Assembly (NCBI GenBank): GCA_011390955.1
Contig: JAABRM010000025.1
Coordinates: 1 to 64,000 of the forward strand
Source of the DNA: Oscillatoriales cyanobacterium
Lineage (GTDB): Bacteria > Cyanobacteriota > Cyanobacteriia > Cyanobacteriales > Laspinemataceae
Length of the DNA stretch: 64,000 bases
Direction: 5' to 3'
How positions within the stretch are numbered: the stretch's first letter is position 1; every line of letters begins with the position of its first letter. The position numbers were made by a program, and so were the translations under genes. This document shows positions 33,628 to 41,394 of the stretch, piece by piece. Below the pieces are notes generated by a model. The model was given only the letters and a program-made list of their open reading frames with translations. It ran no database searches and had not been told where the DNA came from.

Positions 33628-33759
33628 CTACTTGCCTACCTCTAACTGGGTAGGTTTTTTGTTGGAAGGGGCGGTGGAGGTGAGATGCGGATGAGTTGTC
33701 ACCGCGTTTGACGGTGCCGGATCTCCCCCATGATTAACGTGGTTTTGTGCTATGCTCAT
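33628..33759 (-). CDS. 43-codon conserved small ORF, module B
   Basis: MSIAQNHVNHGGD followed by a Thr/Pro/Ser-rich tail ending in QLEVGK. It shares its first residues and upstream hairpin/ribosome-binding site with the leader at 33105-33152. The copy at 34234-34365 differs by one residue (Ala to Gly at residue 19). The frame ends inside the terminator of the opposing HTH gene. It may be a real micro-protein, a regulatory leader that lost its cargo, or antisense RNA to the HTH transcript. Confidence 0.4.
   Translation of the reverse strand: MSIAQNHVNHGGDPAPSNAVTTHPHLTSTAPSNKKPTQLEVGK
33635..33660 (+). terminator. intrinsic terminator of HTH regulator 1
   Basis: CCTACC-TCTAACTG-GGTAGG followed by TTTTTT. 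The same hairpin, with compensating changes, follows each of the three HTH genes. Confidence 0.88.
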
Positions 33760-33973
33760 AAGTAATCCTTGTTTTTCAAGGTTTTGAATAACCCGTGTCA
33801 GCGAGTCTGCCAAGAACTAACGCTGATGCGGGTTTTAACGTTTTTAGAGTCAAAACTAAAATAACCCTATGAATAGGGTAGTCGAAATGGCGACATAAGT
33901 CAATATAATTATCGAAAAAAGTCGGTCAAAATGCTACAGTGTATAGATAATCAATTTGAATGCTACACTAAAT

Positions 33974-34213
33974 ATGTCAATAACCTTACTTAATATGCCG
34001 ATGAAATGGCGACTAGCGGTTGTCATGGCTGAAAAAGATATGGGGGTTAACGATTTGGCTGCAATAACTGGGTTGCACCGTGCTACCATCAGCAACTTAA
34101 AAAACAACCTGCCTAGTCATATCAGAATGAAAACCTTGCAAAAAATATGTACAGCACTCGAATGTCAACCCGGTGAGTTACTTCAGTGGGTCCCAGACAA
34201 TGACGCGGCATAA
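33974..34213 (+). CDS. small Xre/Cro-type HTH regulator 2
   Basis: A 79-residue protein from the ATG at 33974, chosen because its N-terminal overhang then resembles the two relatives; the frame is open from an ATG at 33956. HTH core: WRLAVVMAEKDMGVNDLAAITGLHRATISNLK, then MKTLQKICTALECQPGELL. Similar to regulator 1 mainly in the first and last helices. ATGCTACA occurs twice upstream (33931 and 33959) and once before regulator 3 (34563), a possible operator. It is divergent from the module-B small ORF. Confidence 0.85.
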   Translation: MSITLLNMPMKWRLAVVMAEKDMGVNDLAAITGLHRATISNLKNNLPSHIRMKTLQKICTALECQPGELLQWVPDNDAA

Positions 34214-34233
34214 CCGCAACGCTCGATCGCTTA

Positions 34234-34365
34234 CTACTTGCCTACCTCTAACTGGGTAGGTTTTTTGTTGGAAGGGGCGGTGGAGGTGAGATGCGGATGA
34301 GTTGTCACCCCGTTTGACGGTGCCGGATCTCCCCCATGATTAACGTGGTTTTGTGCTATGCTCAT
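34234..34365 (-). CDS. 43-codon conserved small ORF, module C
   Basis: Nearly identical to the module-B frame (Gly instead of Ala at residue 19). AAGGG, in the arm of the CCTTG/CAAGG hairpin, lies six bases before the ATG. In this copy the frame is open further upstream to a TTG at 34458, because the one-base deletion of module B is absent. Whether it is translated is uncertain. Confidence 0.4.
   Translation of the reverse strand: MSIAQNHVNHGGDPAPSNGVTTHPHLTSTAPSNKKPTQLEVGK
34241..34266 (+). terminator. intrinsic terminator of HTH regulator 2
   Basis: CCTACC-TCTAACTG-GGTAGG and six T, identical to the terminator after regulator 1. Confidence 0.88.
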
Positions 34366-34599
34366 AAGTAACCCTTGTTTTTCAAGGTTTTGAATAACCC
34401 GTGTCAGCGTGTTCCGCCAAGAATCAGCGTTGATGCGGGTTTTAACGTTTTTGGGCAAGTTTAATTGCTTGCCATAAATTCATCATATACCTTGCGATCG
34501 TATAAGTCAACACTCTGATGGTTGTTTTTATATTCCTTAACGTGCAATAATAGCTTTACTAGATGCTACACATAAAAAAATGATATTCTAGAGGTAAAT

Positions 34600-34869
34600 A
34601 TGTCCAACTACACTGTTGATATGATTAGATGGCGACTAAACGCTGTCATGGCTGAATACTTTATCGGTACAAGTGAACTGGCTGAAGAACTAGGCAAGTT
34701 ACCTCACCATGTTTCAAACCTTAAAAACCGTAGTGATGTTCCCAGACTTAGCGGTAAACAATTAGCCAATATCTGTAATGCGCTAAATAGAATTTTGATA
34801 AAGAAAAATCAGCAACCATCTGTCACCATTGCGGATTTAATTGATTATCAATTTGATGACGCGGCATAA
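34600..34869 (+). CDS. small Xre/Cro-type HTH regulator 3
   Basis: An 89-residue protein, the most divergent of the three. The N-terminus is MSNYTVDMIRWRLNAVMAEYFI, the recognition region TSELAEELGKLPHHVSNLKN, and the C-terminus a longer helix with ANICNALNRILIKKNQQPSVTIADLIDYQ. AGAGGTAAAT precedes the ATG. It ends FDDAA like its relatives. It is divergent from the module-C small ORF. Confidence 0.87.
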   Translation: MSNYTVDMIRWRLNAVMAEYFIGTSELAEELGKLPHHVSNLKNRSDVPRLSGKQLANICNALNRILIKKNQQPSVTIADLIDYQFDDAA

Positions 34870-34896
34870 CCGCAACCCTCGATCGCTTACCACTTG

Positions 34897-34922
34897 CCTA
34901 CCCCTAACCGGGTAGGTTTTTT
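34897..34922 (+). terminator. intrinsic terminator of HTH regulator 3
   Basis: CCTACCC-CTAACC-GGGTAGG and six T. A T-G pair of the other two copies is a C-G pair here, a compensating change that keeps the stem. Confidence 0.88.
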
Positions 34923-34925
34923 GTT

Positions 34926-35173
34926 GGAAGGACGGATAAAAGCGTGCTGCATAGCGGAGGAAACTGCTGTAATTAGTGGGATTTATCCGACTTGCGCGAC
35001 ATTAGGCGGGGAATTCCCGTACCCGACGGCTGTGGCTTACTCAGTAGAAAGCTGCTGTCACCTTTAACGGAAGAATGCGATCGCCACAAGACCTAGATCC
35101 TGATTTTGGTGACAATCGATGCAAAAATTAGTCAGATCACACCAAAATTGAAAGTGCTTCTCACACCAAACCA
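34926..35173. other. structured non-coding stretch, possible transposon-RNA relic
   Basis: On the minus strand 35085-34930 reads through CTACTGAGTAAGCCACAG, CCGTCGGGTACGGG, AATTCCCCGCCTA and GCGCAAGTCGGATAAATCCC. I associate GTCGGGTACGGG ... CCCCG sequences with the right ends (guide-RNA regions) of IS200/IS605 TnpB elements of cyanobacteria. No tnpB frame is present. The rest up to 35173 should hold the promoter of the K+ channel gene. Confidence 0.3.
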
Positions 35174-36253
35174 GTGCATTCAATCCTAGAACAAAAATAC
35201 CGACGGATTAGGAAAGAACTGATTACCAGTGTCAGTTTACTTGGGGGTGTTTTTTTACTAGGCACCTTGGGATACTGGTCAATGGAAGGATGGTCTTTAT
35301 CCGAAGCCGCCTATATGACTGCAATTACCCTCTCAACCGTGGGATTTACTGAGGTGCGACCTCTCGACCCTGGGGGGCGACTGTTCACGATGGGTTTAAT
35401 TGCCTTGGGTTTAATTACCATCGGCTACATTGTGAATCGGTTTACAGAAGCGATTATTGCAGGATATTTTCAAGACGTTATTCGACTAAGGCAACAGAAA
35501 CGATTGATAGATACATTATCAGAACACTATATCCTCTGTGGATTTGGTCGCACCGGACGCCAAATTGCTTTGGAATTCAAAGCAGAAGGCATTCCTTTCT
35601 TAGTCCTAGAAACCGATCCAGAAGAATTGCAGGCAGCAGAACAGCTTGATTGTACTGCGGTTCTAGCTGATGCAACTTTGGATTCGACTTTAATTCAGGT
35701 AGGAATTGAACGGGCAGTTTGTTTAATCACCGCCCTCCCCTCCGATGCGGAAAATCTTTATACTTTGATTTCCGCAAAAACTCTCAATCCCAAATTGCGA
35801 GTTATTGCCCGGGCAAACACCGAGGACGCGGTGAGAAAGTTGCAACGGGCTGGCGCCGATACGGTGATTTCACCTTATATTACGGGGGGACGACGGATGG
35901 CAGCAGCAGCTTTAAGACCAGAGGTGATGGATTTTGTCGATGGGATTATTACTGGGGCCGATCGCACCTTATATCTGGAAGAATATAAAGTTAACTCAGA
36001 GACTTGTCCCTTTGTTGGTCATACGGTCAAAGATGCGGATCTACGGGGTCAGACGGGCGCCTTAATTCTGGCAATTCGCCGTGAGGATGGGACTCTGATC
36101 GGTGGCCCCACTGCGGATACACAATTACTAGCCGAGGATGTCTTGATTTGTATGGGCACCCCCGAACAGTTACGCCGGATGAATCAAATTCTTAGTCCCC
36201 TGCGTTCTCAGCCCCGGTTTCGCCGACCCAAGCAATTGCCCCCAAACCGATAA
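35174..36253 (+). CDS. potassium channel protein with RCK (TrkA-N/TrkA-C) domain
   Basis: Two membrane helices (about 18-35 and 73-92) flank a pore loop with selectivity sequence TLSTVGFTEV (50-59). This is followed by a Rossmann-type RCK N domain (YILCGFGRTGRQIALEF near 117-133, ETDPEEL, DATLDSTLIQVGI) and a TrkA-C domain (about 265-345). TVGF replaces the classical TVGYG, as in several bacterial RCK channels. The start is GTG. Probably a ligand-gated K+ channel in the cytoplasmic membrane. 359 residues. Confidence 0.92.
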   Translation: MHSILEQKYRRIRKELITSVSLLGGVFLLGTLGYWSMEGWSLSEAAYMTAITLSTVGFTEVRPLDPGGRLFTMGLIALGLITIGYIVNRFTEAIIAGYFQDVIRLRQQKRLIDTLSEHYILCGFGRTGRQIALEFKAEGIPFLVLETDPEELQAAEQLDCTAVLADATLDSTLIQVGIERAVCLITALPSDAENLYTLISAKTLNPKLRVIARANTEDAVRKLQRAGADTVISPYITGGRRMAAAALRPEVMDFVDGIITGADRTLYLEEYKVNSETCPFVGHTVKDADLRGQTGALILAIRREDGTLIGGPTADTQLLAEDVLICMGTPEQLRRMNQILSPLRSQPRFRRPKQLPPNR

Positions 36254-36300
36254 GCCAGGTTTTTCTACAGGCAAAGATGCAGTCTGTAGGGCAGAAAAAA

Positions 36301-36337
36301 AAGACAGGTGTTTAATAAAAAATACCTGTCTTTTTCT
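36301..36337. terminator. bidirectional intrinsic terminator
   Basis: AAGACAGGT (36301-36309) pairs with ACCTGTCTT (36324-36332), with A residues before and T residues after. It serves the K+ channel gene (plus) and the small gene ending at 36383 (minus). Confidence 0.88.
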
Positions 36338-36382
36338 GTGCTTTTTTGATTATTTGAAGATGAGTTGAAGATGAGTTGAAGG

Positions 36383-36589
36383 TTAGTTTAATTTTAAGGC
36401 ACTGACTGGCACTTCATCCCATGAAGCGACCGTTCGCTTCCTAGTTAGCCAACCTTGCACTCTTTGCGATTCACTTAAATTTTCCTCAAAAGAATCATAA
36501 CATTCTTGGGCCTGGGTTTCATCGCAGCAGGCAATACAGGCATACAGCATTCCGCTAGGATCGAGTTGTTCATTCACCCAAATTTTCAT
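36383..36589 (-). CDS. small hypothetical protein
   Basis: A 68-residue acidic soluble protein (MKIWVNEQLDPSGMLYACIACCDE...). It contains three Cys close together (CIACC near 18-22, one more near 30) and ends in a VPVSALKLN segment. GGAGGA lies about nine bases before the ATG, so expression is likely. I do not recognise the family. Confidence 0.7.
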   Translation of the reverse strand: MKIWVNEQLDPSGMLYACIACCDETQAQECYDSFEENLSESQRVQGWLTRKRTVASWDEVPVSALKLN

Positions 36590-37140
36590 GGTTGATATTC
36601 CTCCACTGTTTCGACAAGATTTATTTCCACTGCTTTGAGAAATTCTGACAATTCATTCTCTATAAGCGGTCATTTTTCTTAGCTAACTAACTATTTCACC
36701 GATAATGACGCGATCGCTTTTTTACGGTTTCGCCCATTTTAACATATTTTAATAAAGTTTTGTTAAGCTTTTAGCCATCTGTGCGCTAGATTATGACCTA
36801 AACCCTTGATTTTCCGGCAAAAATCCGCTGTTTGTAGTGGAAATTTAACCAATTATGTTAATATTTTATGACTTTTAACGCAATGTATTTGTATATACAG
36901 ATGTAACGATTAAGCAGTCAATTAATCCCAAATTCATGCATATTATGCAGGCGATCGCACTTTAAGCCCTCGATATATATCCCCAACTATCCGGGCGGCA
37001 ACGGGGCTGTTTACCAGGCATTTTTCTCTATATTATTTTTTATATTATTATCTATGATTATATCTAGGATTATGTTTGGACTATTTGAACATAATCGGTT
37101 AAACTATAGATGATAGAACTCACTGAATTTCCGCTGAATT
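36590..37140. other. 551-bp gene-free region upstream of ldh
   Basis: Very AT-rich, with TTTTAACATATTTTAATAAAG and TATATTATTTTTTATATTATTA runs. It must contain the promoters of the divergent 68-aa gene and ldh, but no box or operator is clear. No repeat family seen elsewhere in the window is present, which is unusual here. Confidence 0.55.
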
Positions 37141-38163
37141 ATGTTTGAAAATTTATTCACCCCCCAAATCGATCTCACATCACCGATCGCCAAAAAAGAT
37201 GGCACCAAAGCTGCAATTATTGGCATCGGTCAAGTGGGCATGGCTTGTGCCTATTCCATGCTGATTCAAAATACCTTGGATGTCATTACATTAATAGACA
37301 TTAATCAGCAAAAATTAGAAGGGGAGGTGATGGACTTACAACATGGCTTGCCTTTTGTCGAACCGACCTTAGTTTATGCCGGAAAAACCTTGGCAGATGC
37401 AGCGGGTGCAGATATTGTGATTATTACCGCTGGGGCAAAACAGCAACCGGGAGAAAGTCGCCTGGATCTGGTGCAACGCAATGTGGAAATCTTTAAGAAA
37501 TTAATTCCCGAATTAGTTCAATACTGCCCTGATGCAATTTTCTTAATTGTCAGTAATCCGGTGGATATTATGACTTATATCACTGGGAAACTTTCTGGTT
37601 TTCCCAGTTGTCAGGTGATTGGCAGTGGCACCGTATTAGATACGGCGCGGTTTCGTTATTTGTTAGCCGATCGATTAAATCTAGACCCCCGGAGTGTTCA
37701 TGGATTAATTATTGGCGAACATGGGGATAGTGAGGTGCCGGTCTGGAGTCAGGTGAATATTGCCGGAACTAAATTATGTGGTGAAATATGTGATGAAATA
37801 TGTGATGGCAATTGGCCGGAAAGTCCCAGTTGTAATGAGCCATTTTTGCAGGAAATTTTTGCTCAGGTGAAAAATGCGGCTTATGATATTATCCAACGAA
37901 AAGGAGCAACCAGTTATGCGATCGGTTTGGGTGTGACCCAAATTGTCCAGGCAATTTTAAGAAATCAGAATCGGGTGATGACGGTGAGTAGTTTAATTGA
38001 GGATTTCCACGGCATCCAAGATGTTTGTTTAAGTTTACCGATGGTGGTAAATCGTCAAGGGGCAACCAAGATGCTGAATATAAATTTGACCGATACCGAA
38101 TTATCTCAGTTGCAGCATTCGGCCAATGTTTTAAAAGATATTATTGCCAAGTTAAATCTGTAG
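37141..38163 (+). CDS. ldh: L-lactate dehydrogenase
   Basis: A 340-residue LDH/MDH-family enzyme that interconverts pyruvate and lactate with NAD(H). NAD motif [14 protein letters not shown] (residues 27-40). The substrate-specificity loop [18 protein letters not shown], with Gln before the mobile-loop Arg, favours LDH over malate dehydrogenase. Catalytic His in [14 protein letters not shown] (about 198), Arg in the TARFRYLL segment. A 20-residue N-terminal extension is typical of bacterial LDH. In cyanobacteria it functions in fermentation of stored glycogen; adhE at the right edge fits the same role. Confidence 0.93.
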   Translation: MFENLFTPQIDLTSPIAKKDGTKAAIIGIGQVGMACAYSMLIQNTLDVITLIDINQQKLEGEVMDLQHGLPFVEPTLVYAGKTLADAAGADIVIITAGAKQQPGESRLDLVQRNVEIFKKLIPELVQYCPDAIFLIVSNPVDIMTYITGKLSGFPSCQVIGSGTVLDTARFRYLLADRLNLDPRSVHGLIIGEHGDSEVPVWSQVNIAGTKLCGEICDEICDGNWPESPSCNEPFLQEIFAQVKNAAYDIIQRKGATSYAIGLGVTQIVQAILRNQNRVMTVSSLIEDFHGIQDVCLSLPMVVNRQGATKMLNINLTDTELSQLQHSANVLKDIIAKLNL

Positions 38164-38211
38164 AATTTCTGTGGAGTTTGTGGGGGCTTTTGGGGTGTAG
38201 GGAAGAGAGAA

Positions 38212-38291
38212 TAATTGATAATTGATAATTGATAATTGATAATTGATAATTAAACGTAATTATCAATTGTTAATTATCAATTGTTAATTGT
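38212..38291. repeat. GATAATT heptamer hairpin, third copy
   Basis: About five GATAATT units followed by AATTATCAATTGTTAATTATC. It lies between the convergent ldh and ispF genes, where it could aid termination of both. Confidence 0.9.
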
Positions 38292-38320
38292 TTCCCCCCC
38301 CACACCCTACACCCTACACC

Positions 38321-38806
38321 CTAAACCCTGACGAGTAAGGCTACGGCATAAGCGGAAATCCCTTCTTCCCGCCCTTCGGGGCCGAGTTTTTCGTTGGTGG
38401 TGGCTTTGACTCCTACTTGGTCAGGGTCGATCCCCAAGACTGTGGAGAGGCGATCGCGCATTTTGCTAATATGCGGTTTTAATTTAGGCCGTTCTGCCAC
38501 CACCACCGAGTCAATATTGCTGACTTGCCACCCTTTGTCTTTGATTAACTGGTTAACTTGGGCTAATAACACTAAACTATCGGCACCTTTCCAGCGATCG
38601 TCCGTGGGCGGAAAGTAGTGACCAATGTCTCCTAAACTGAGGGCACCCAGCATGGCGTCCGCGATCGCATGAGTGAGCACGTCTGCATCACTGTGACCCA
38701 CTAATCCCAAGGAATGCTCAATTTTGACTCCCCCCAGAATTAATGCGCGATCGCTTCCTAAGCGGTGGATATCATAGCCATTGCCAATTCTGATTTGAAC
38801 CGTCAT
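38321..38806 (-). CDS. ispF: 2-C-methyl-D-erythritol 2,4-cyclodiphosphate synthase
   Basis: Fifth step of the MEP isoprenoid pathway. Zinc ligands in GYDIHRL (about 10-16) and the matching His in the [12 protein letters not shown] segment; SHSDADV-type substrate motif ([20 protein letters not shown]); C-terminal [25 protein letters not shown]. The ATG at 38806 ([10 protein letters not shown]) gives a normal 161-residue enzyme; the open frame starts two codons earlier with TTG. Confidence 0.96.
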   Translation of the reverse strand: MTVQIRIGNGYDIHRLGSDRALILGGVKIEHSLGLVGHSDADVLTHAIADAMLGALSLGDIGHYFPPTDDRWKGADSLVLLAQVNQLIKDKGWQVSNIDSVVVAERPKLKPHISKMRDRLSTVLGIDPDQVGVKATTNEKLGPEGREEGISAYAVALLVRV

Positions 38807-39096
38807 CACCAAAAATCCTCAAAAAATCCTCATTCGTCTTACCGGGCAAATTTTATCGGAAATAGGGAACAGGGAGGCGGAAACGACGAACTGAGATCGT
38901 TTATATAGCATTCTGTTTAAAGACAATTAATTGCCTCTAATCAGAAACAGTTAGATCCGGAAGTCACCAGGGTTTTGTTTGCAAAGAGGACAGAGGTATG
39001 TGCGCGATGGTATGTGCGCGATCGTGTCTCGTGTCATTATAGATCGATGGAAGAAATCACCTTCCTTAGCTGGAAAGAAAAGCTCAACATCGCCTT

Positions 39097-40578
39097 ATGA
39101 CTTTATCTCTTTACAATACCCTGACTCGTCGCCAAGAACCTTTTGAACCCGTGGAACCGCCAAAGGTGCGGATGTATTGCTGTGGTGTCACCGTTTACGA
39201 TTATTGTCACCTCGGTCATGCGCGATCGTACATTGCTTGGGATACGGTTCGCCGCTATCTGATTTGGCGCGGTTATGACGTGCGATATGTGCAAAATTTT
39301 ACCGATATTGACGATAAAATTCTGAATCGGGCTAGACAAGAGGGTTCCACAATGGAGGAAGTGGCCGATCGCTACACTCAAGCCTATTTTGAAGATATGG
39401 CCCGGTTGAATATCCTCGAAGCGGACGAATATCCCCGCGCTACTCATACCCTGGACGGGATTAAGCGCTTGATTCACGAGTTAGAACATCGCGGCTATGC
39501 TTATGCTGCCGGGGGCGATGTCTATTATAAAGTCCGCAAGTTTCAGGACTATGGTCAGTTGTCGGGCCGCAAGTTAGAAGAGATGAAGGCAGGGGCCAGC
39601 GGTCGGGTGGAGGATGACCCGGAGGCCCAAAAGAAAGAAGATCCGTTTGATTTTGCGTTGTGGAAAGAGGCAAAACCGGGCGAACCCGCGTGGGAGTCGC
39701 CGTGGGGTTCCGGTCGTCCCGGTTGGCATATTGAATGTTCGGCAATGGTGCGCGATCGCCTAGGGGAAACTATTGATATTCATGCGGGTGGGGCAGATTT
39801 GGTATTTCCCCACCATGAAAATGAGATCGCCCAATCCCAAGCAGTGACGGGTAAGCCCTTGGCGAAATATTGGATGCACAATGGGTTTGTGACTATTAAT
39901 GGGGAAAAAATGTCCAAGTCTTTGGGCAATTTTACCACGATTCGTCAATTATTAGATGAGGGAAATGTGCCGCCGATGGTGGTGCGATTGTTTGTCCTGC
40001 AAGCCCAATATCGCAAGCCGATTGATTTTACCGATGAGGCGATCGCTTCTGCTACCCAAGGGTGGAATACCCTGAAAGAAGCCTTATTATTTGCCAATCA
40101 ATATGGGGAAAAATTAGGCTGGACGTTCCCAGGCGGGAGCCTAGGAACGAGGGAAGTTTCAGCGGCACCTTTAGCCGAATTTGTGGAACGCTTCCAAGCC
40201 GCAATGGATGATGATTTTAATACTTCCAGTGCCTTGGCAGTCTTATTTGAAATTGCCAAAGAAATTCGGCGCGATCGCAACCTTTTAGTCCATGAAGGTA
40301 AAACCGACACTGCCCCAGAATTGCTCAAACAACAGTGGCAAACCTTAGTCACTTTAGCCAATGTTCTCGGATTAGAAGCGGATGCGGATGCGGAAACCAC
40401 CGAACAACAATCTAATGGTCTGAGTGATGCCGAAATTGAAGCTTTAATCGAACAGCGAAAAGCAGCCCGAAAAGCGAAAAACTTTGCGGAAGGCGATCGG
40501 ATTCGTGACGAATTGCAAGCCCAAGGAATTACCCTAATTGATAAACCCGGTGGCGTCACTCAATGGCATCGTAATTAA
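39097..40578 (+). CDS. cysS: cysteinyl-tRNA synthetase
   Basis: A 493-residue class I synthetase that charges tRNA-Cys. The start contains the zinc-binding Cys and the HIGH-equivalent motif ([19 protein letters not shown], about 27-45). The second zinc cluster is near WHIECSAMV and [19 protein letters not shown]. The KMSKS motif is at about 269 ([11 protein letters not shown]). The C-terminal anticodon-binding helices contain [11 protein letters not shown] and [14 protein letters not shown]. Its upstream region (38813-39096) has a short TATGTGCGCGAT repeat and no other features. Confidence 0.97.
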   Translation: MTLSLYNTLTRRQEPFEPVEPPKVRMYCCGVTVYDYCHLGHARSYIAWDTVRRYLIWRGYDVRYVQNFTDIDDKILNRARQEGSTMEEVADRYTQAYFEDMARLNILEADEYPRATHTLDGIKRLIHELEHRGYAYAAGGDVYYKVRKFQDYGQLSGRKLEEMKAGASGRVEDDPEAQKKEDPFDFALWKEAKPGEPAWESPWGSGRPGWHIECSAMVRDRLGETIDIHAGGADLVFPHHENEIAQSQAVTGKPLAKYWMHNGFVTINGEKMSKSLGNFTTIRQLLDEGNVPPMVVRLFVLQAQYRKPIDFTDEAIASATQGWNTLKEALLFANQYGEKLGWTFPGGSLGTREVSAAPLAEFVERFQAAMDDDFNTSSALAVLFEIAKEIRRDRNLLVHEGKTDTAPELLKQQWQTLVTLANVLGLEADADAETTEQQSNGLSDAEIEALIEQRKAARKAKNFAEGDRIRDELQAQGITLIDKPGGVTQWHRN

Positions 40579-40580
40579 TT

Positions 40581-40840
40581 TTGTTGTTTGTTGTTTGTTG
40601 TTTGTTGTTTGTTGGTTGTTGGTTGTTGGTTGTTGGTTGTTGGTTGTTGGTTGTTGTTTGTTGTTTGTTGTTTGTTGTTTGTTGTTTGTGAAAATTCAAC
40701 CATTAACAATCAACCATCAACAATCAACCATAGAATCCCTACCCATCAACAATCAACCAATAACCATCAACCACCAACCATCAACCCCCAACCATCAACA
40801 ATCAACAAACAACAATCAACAAACAACAACCAACAATCAA
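40581..40840. repeat. TTGTTGTTTG / CAATCAACC hairpin array
   Basis: About 110 bp of GTTTGTTGTTTGTTG and GGTTGTTGGTTGTTG units, then a complementary arm of AACAATCAACCATCAAC units. It starts right after the cysS stop and ends six bases before the four-helix protein gene, so the 5' end of that gene would be inside the structure. Confidence 0.92.
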
Positions 40841-40845
40841 TAATT

Positions 40846-41223
40846 ATGACAAGCTTTCAAGAATTAAGAGTTTACCAACTAGCAGAACAACTGTCTAATC
40901 AAATTTGGTTTATTGTGAAAGACTGGGATTTTTTTACGAAAGACACTATCGGTAAGCAAATTGTGCGATCGGCAGATAGTATTGGTGCCAACATTGCGGA
41001 AGGAGTAGGGCGTTATAATCTGCAAGATAATCAACGGTTTGTCAAAATTGCTAGAGGGTCGTTAAATGAAACTAGACACTGGTTAAGATTAGCTTATTCT
41101 AGAAAGTTATTAAACCAACAACAAATTGATAGTCTCAAACTCATTGTTGATGAACTTTCTCCCAAGTTAAATGCTTATCTAAATTCGCTGAAAGCAACTC
41201 CCGACCAAAAACTCAACCGTTAA
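40846..41223 (+). CDS. four-helix-bundle protein (23S rRNA IVP / S23 family)
   Basis: A 125-residue protein of the S23 (PF05635-type) four-helix fold: FQELRVYQLAEQLSNQIWFI, IGKQIVRSADSIGANIAEGVGR, FVKIARGSLNETRHWLRLAY and SLKLIVDELSPKLNAYLNSL. The start at 40846 (MTSFQE) is clear; the frame is open further upstream only because the repeat array lacks stops. Proteins of this family were first noted in intervening sequences of 23S rRNA, and DGR accessory protein Avd shares the fold. Repeat arrays enclose the gene on both sides, suggesting that it moves or persists with them. Confidence 0.9.
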   Translation: MTSFQELRVYQLAEQLSNQIWFIVKDWDFFTKDTIGKQIVRSADSIGANIAEGVGRYNLQDNQRFVKIARGSLNETRHWLRLAYSRKLLNQQQIDSLKLIVDELSPKLNAYLNSLKATPDQKLNR

Positions 41224-41392
41224 CAACCCCCAACAAACAACCACCAACAACACCCCCCCAACCCCCCCTTCAAGGGGGGGCAAACAACAAACAACAAACA
41301 ACAAACAACCACCAACAAACAACAAACAACCACCAACAAACAACAAACAACAAACAACAAACAACAAACAACAAACAACAAACAACAAAAAT
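41224..41392. repeat. CAACAAACAAC array downstream of the four-helix gene
   Basis: CAACAAACAACCACCAAC units interrupted by ACCCCCCTTCAAGGGGGGG (near 41260), then over 100 bp of AACAACAAACAACAAAC up to three bases before the next start codon. Open frames on the minus strand are repeat products. Confidence 0.92.
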
Positions 41393-41394
41393 AT

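Larger units (their letters stand above)
33122..34922. repeat. three-unit repeated array of HTH genes and leader modules
   Basis: A conserved non-coding and small-ORF module occurs at 33122-33230 (partial), 33596-33845 and 34202-34452, and its HTH-side end again at 34858-34927. Offsets between the two full modules are 606-607 bp, with a one-base deletion in the first. In + orientation each full module holds: the 3' end of an HTH gene (CGCGGCATAACCGCAAC), an intrinsic terminator, a minus-strand 43-codon frame, the CCTTGTTTTTCAAGG hairpin and a longer AACCCG ... CGGGTT stem. HTH genes between them have diverged far more than the modules. Confidence 0.9.

Noticed and set aside
33596-34452. HTH gene units as integron cassettes
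   Set aside because: The shared modules are about 250 bp, contain terminators and ORFs, and lack attC-type core sites; no integrase is present.
40846-41223. Four-helix protein as a DGR Avd accessory protein for the kinase-FGE target
   Set aside because: Only the general S23 fold is shared; no reverse transcriptase or template repeat is nearby, and stand-alone S23-like genes are common in cyanobacteria.
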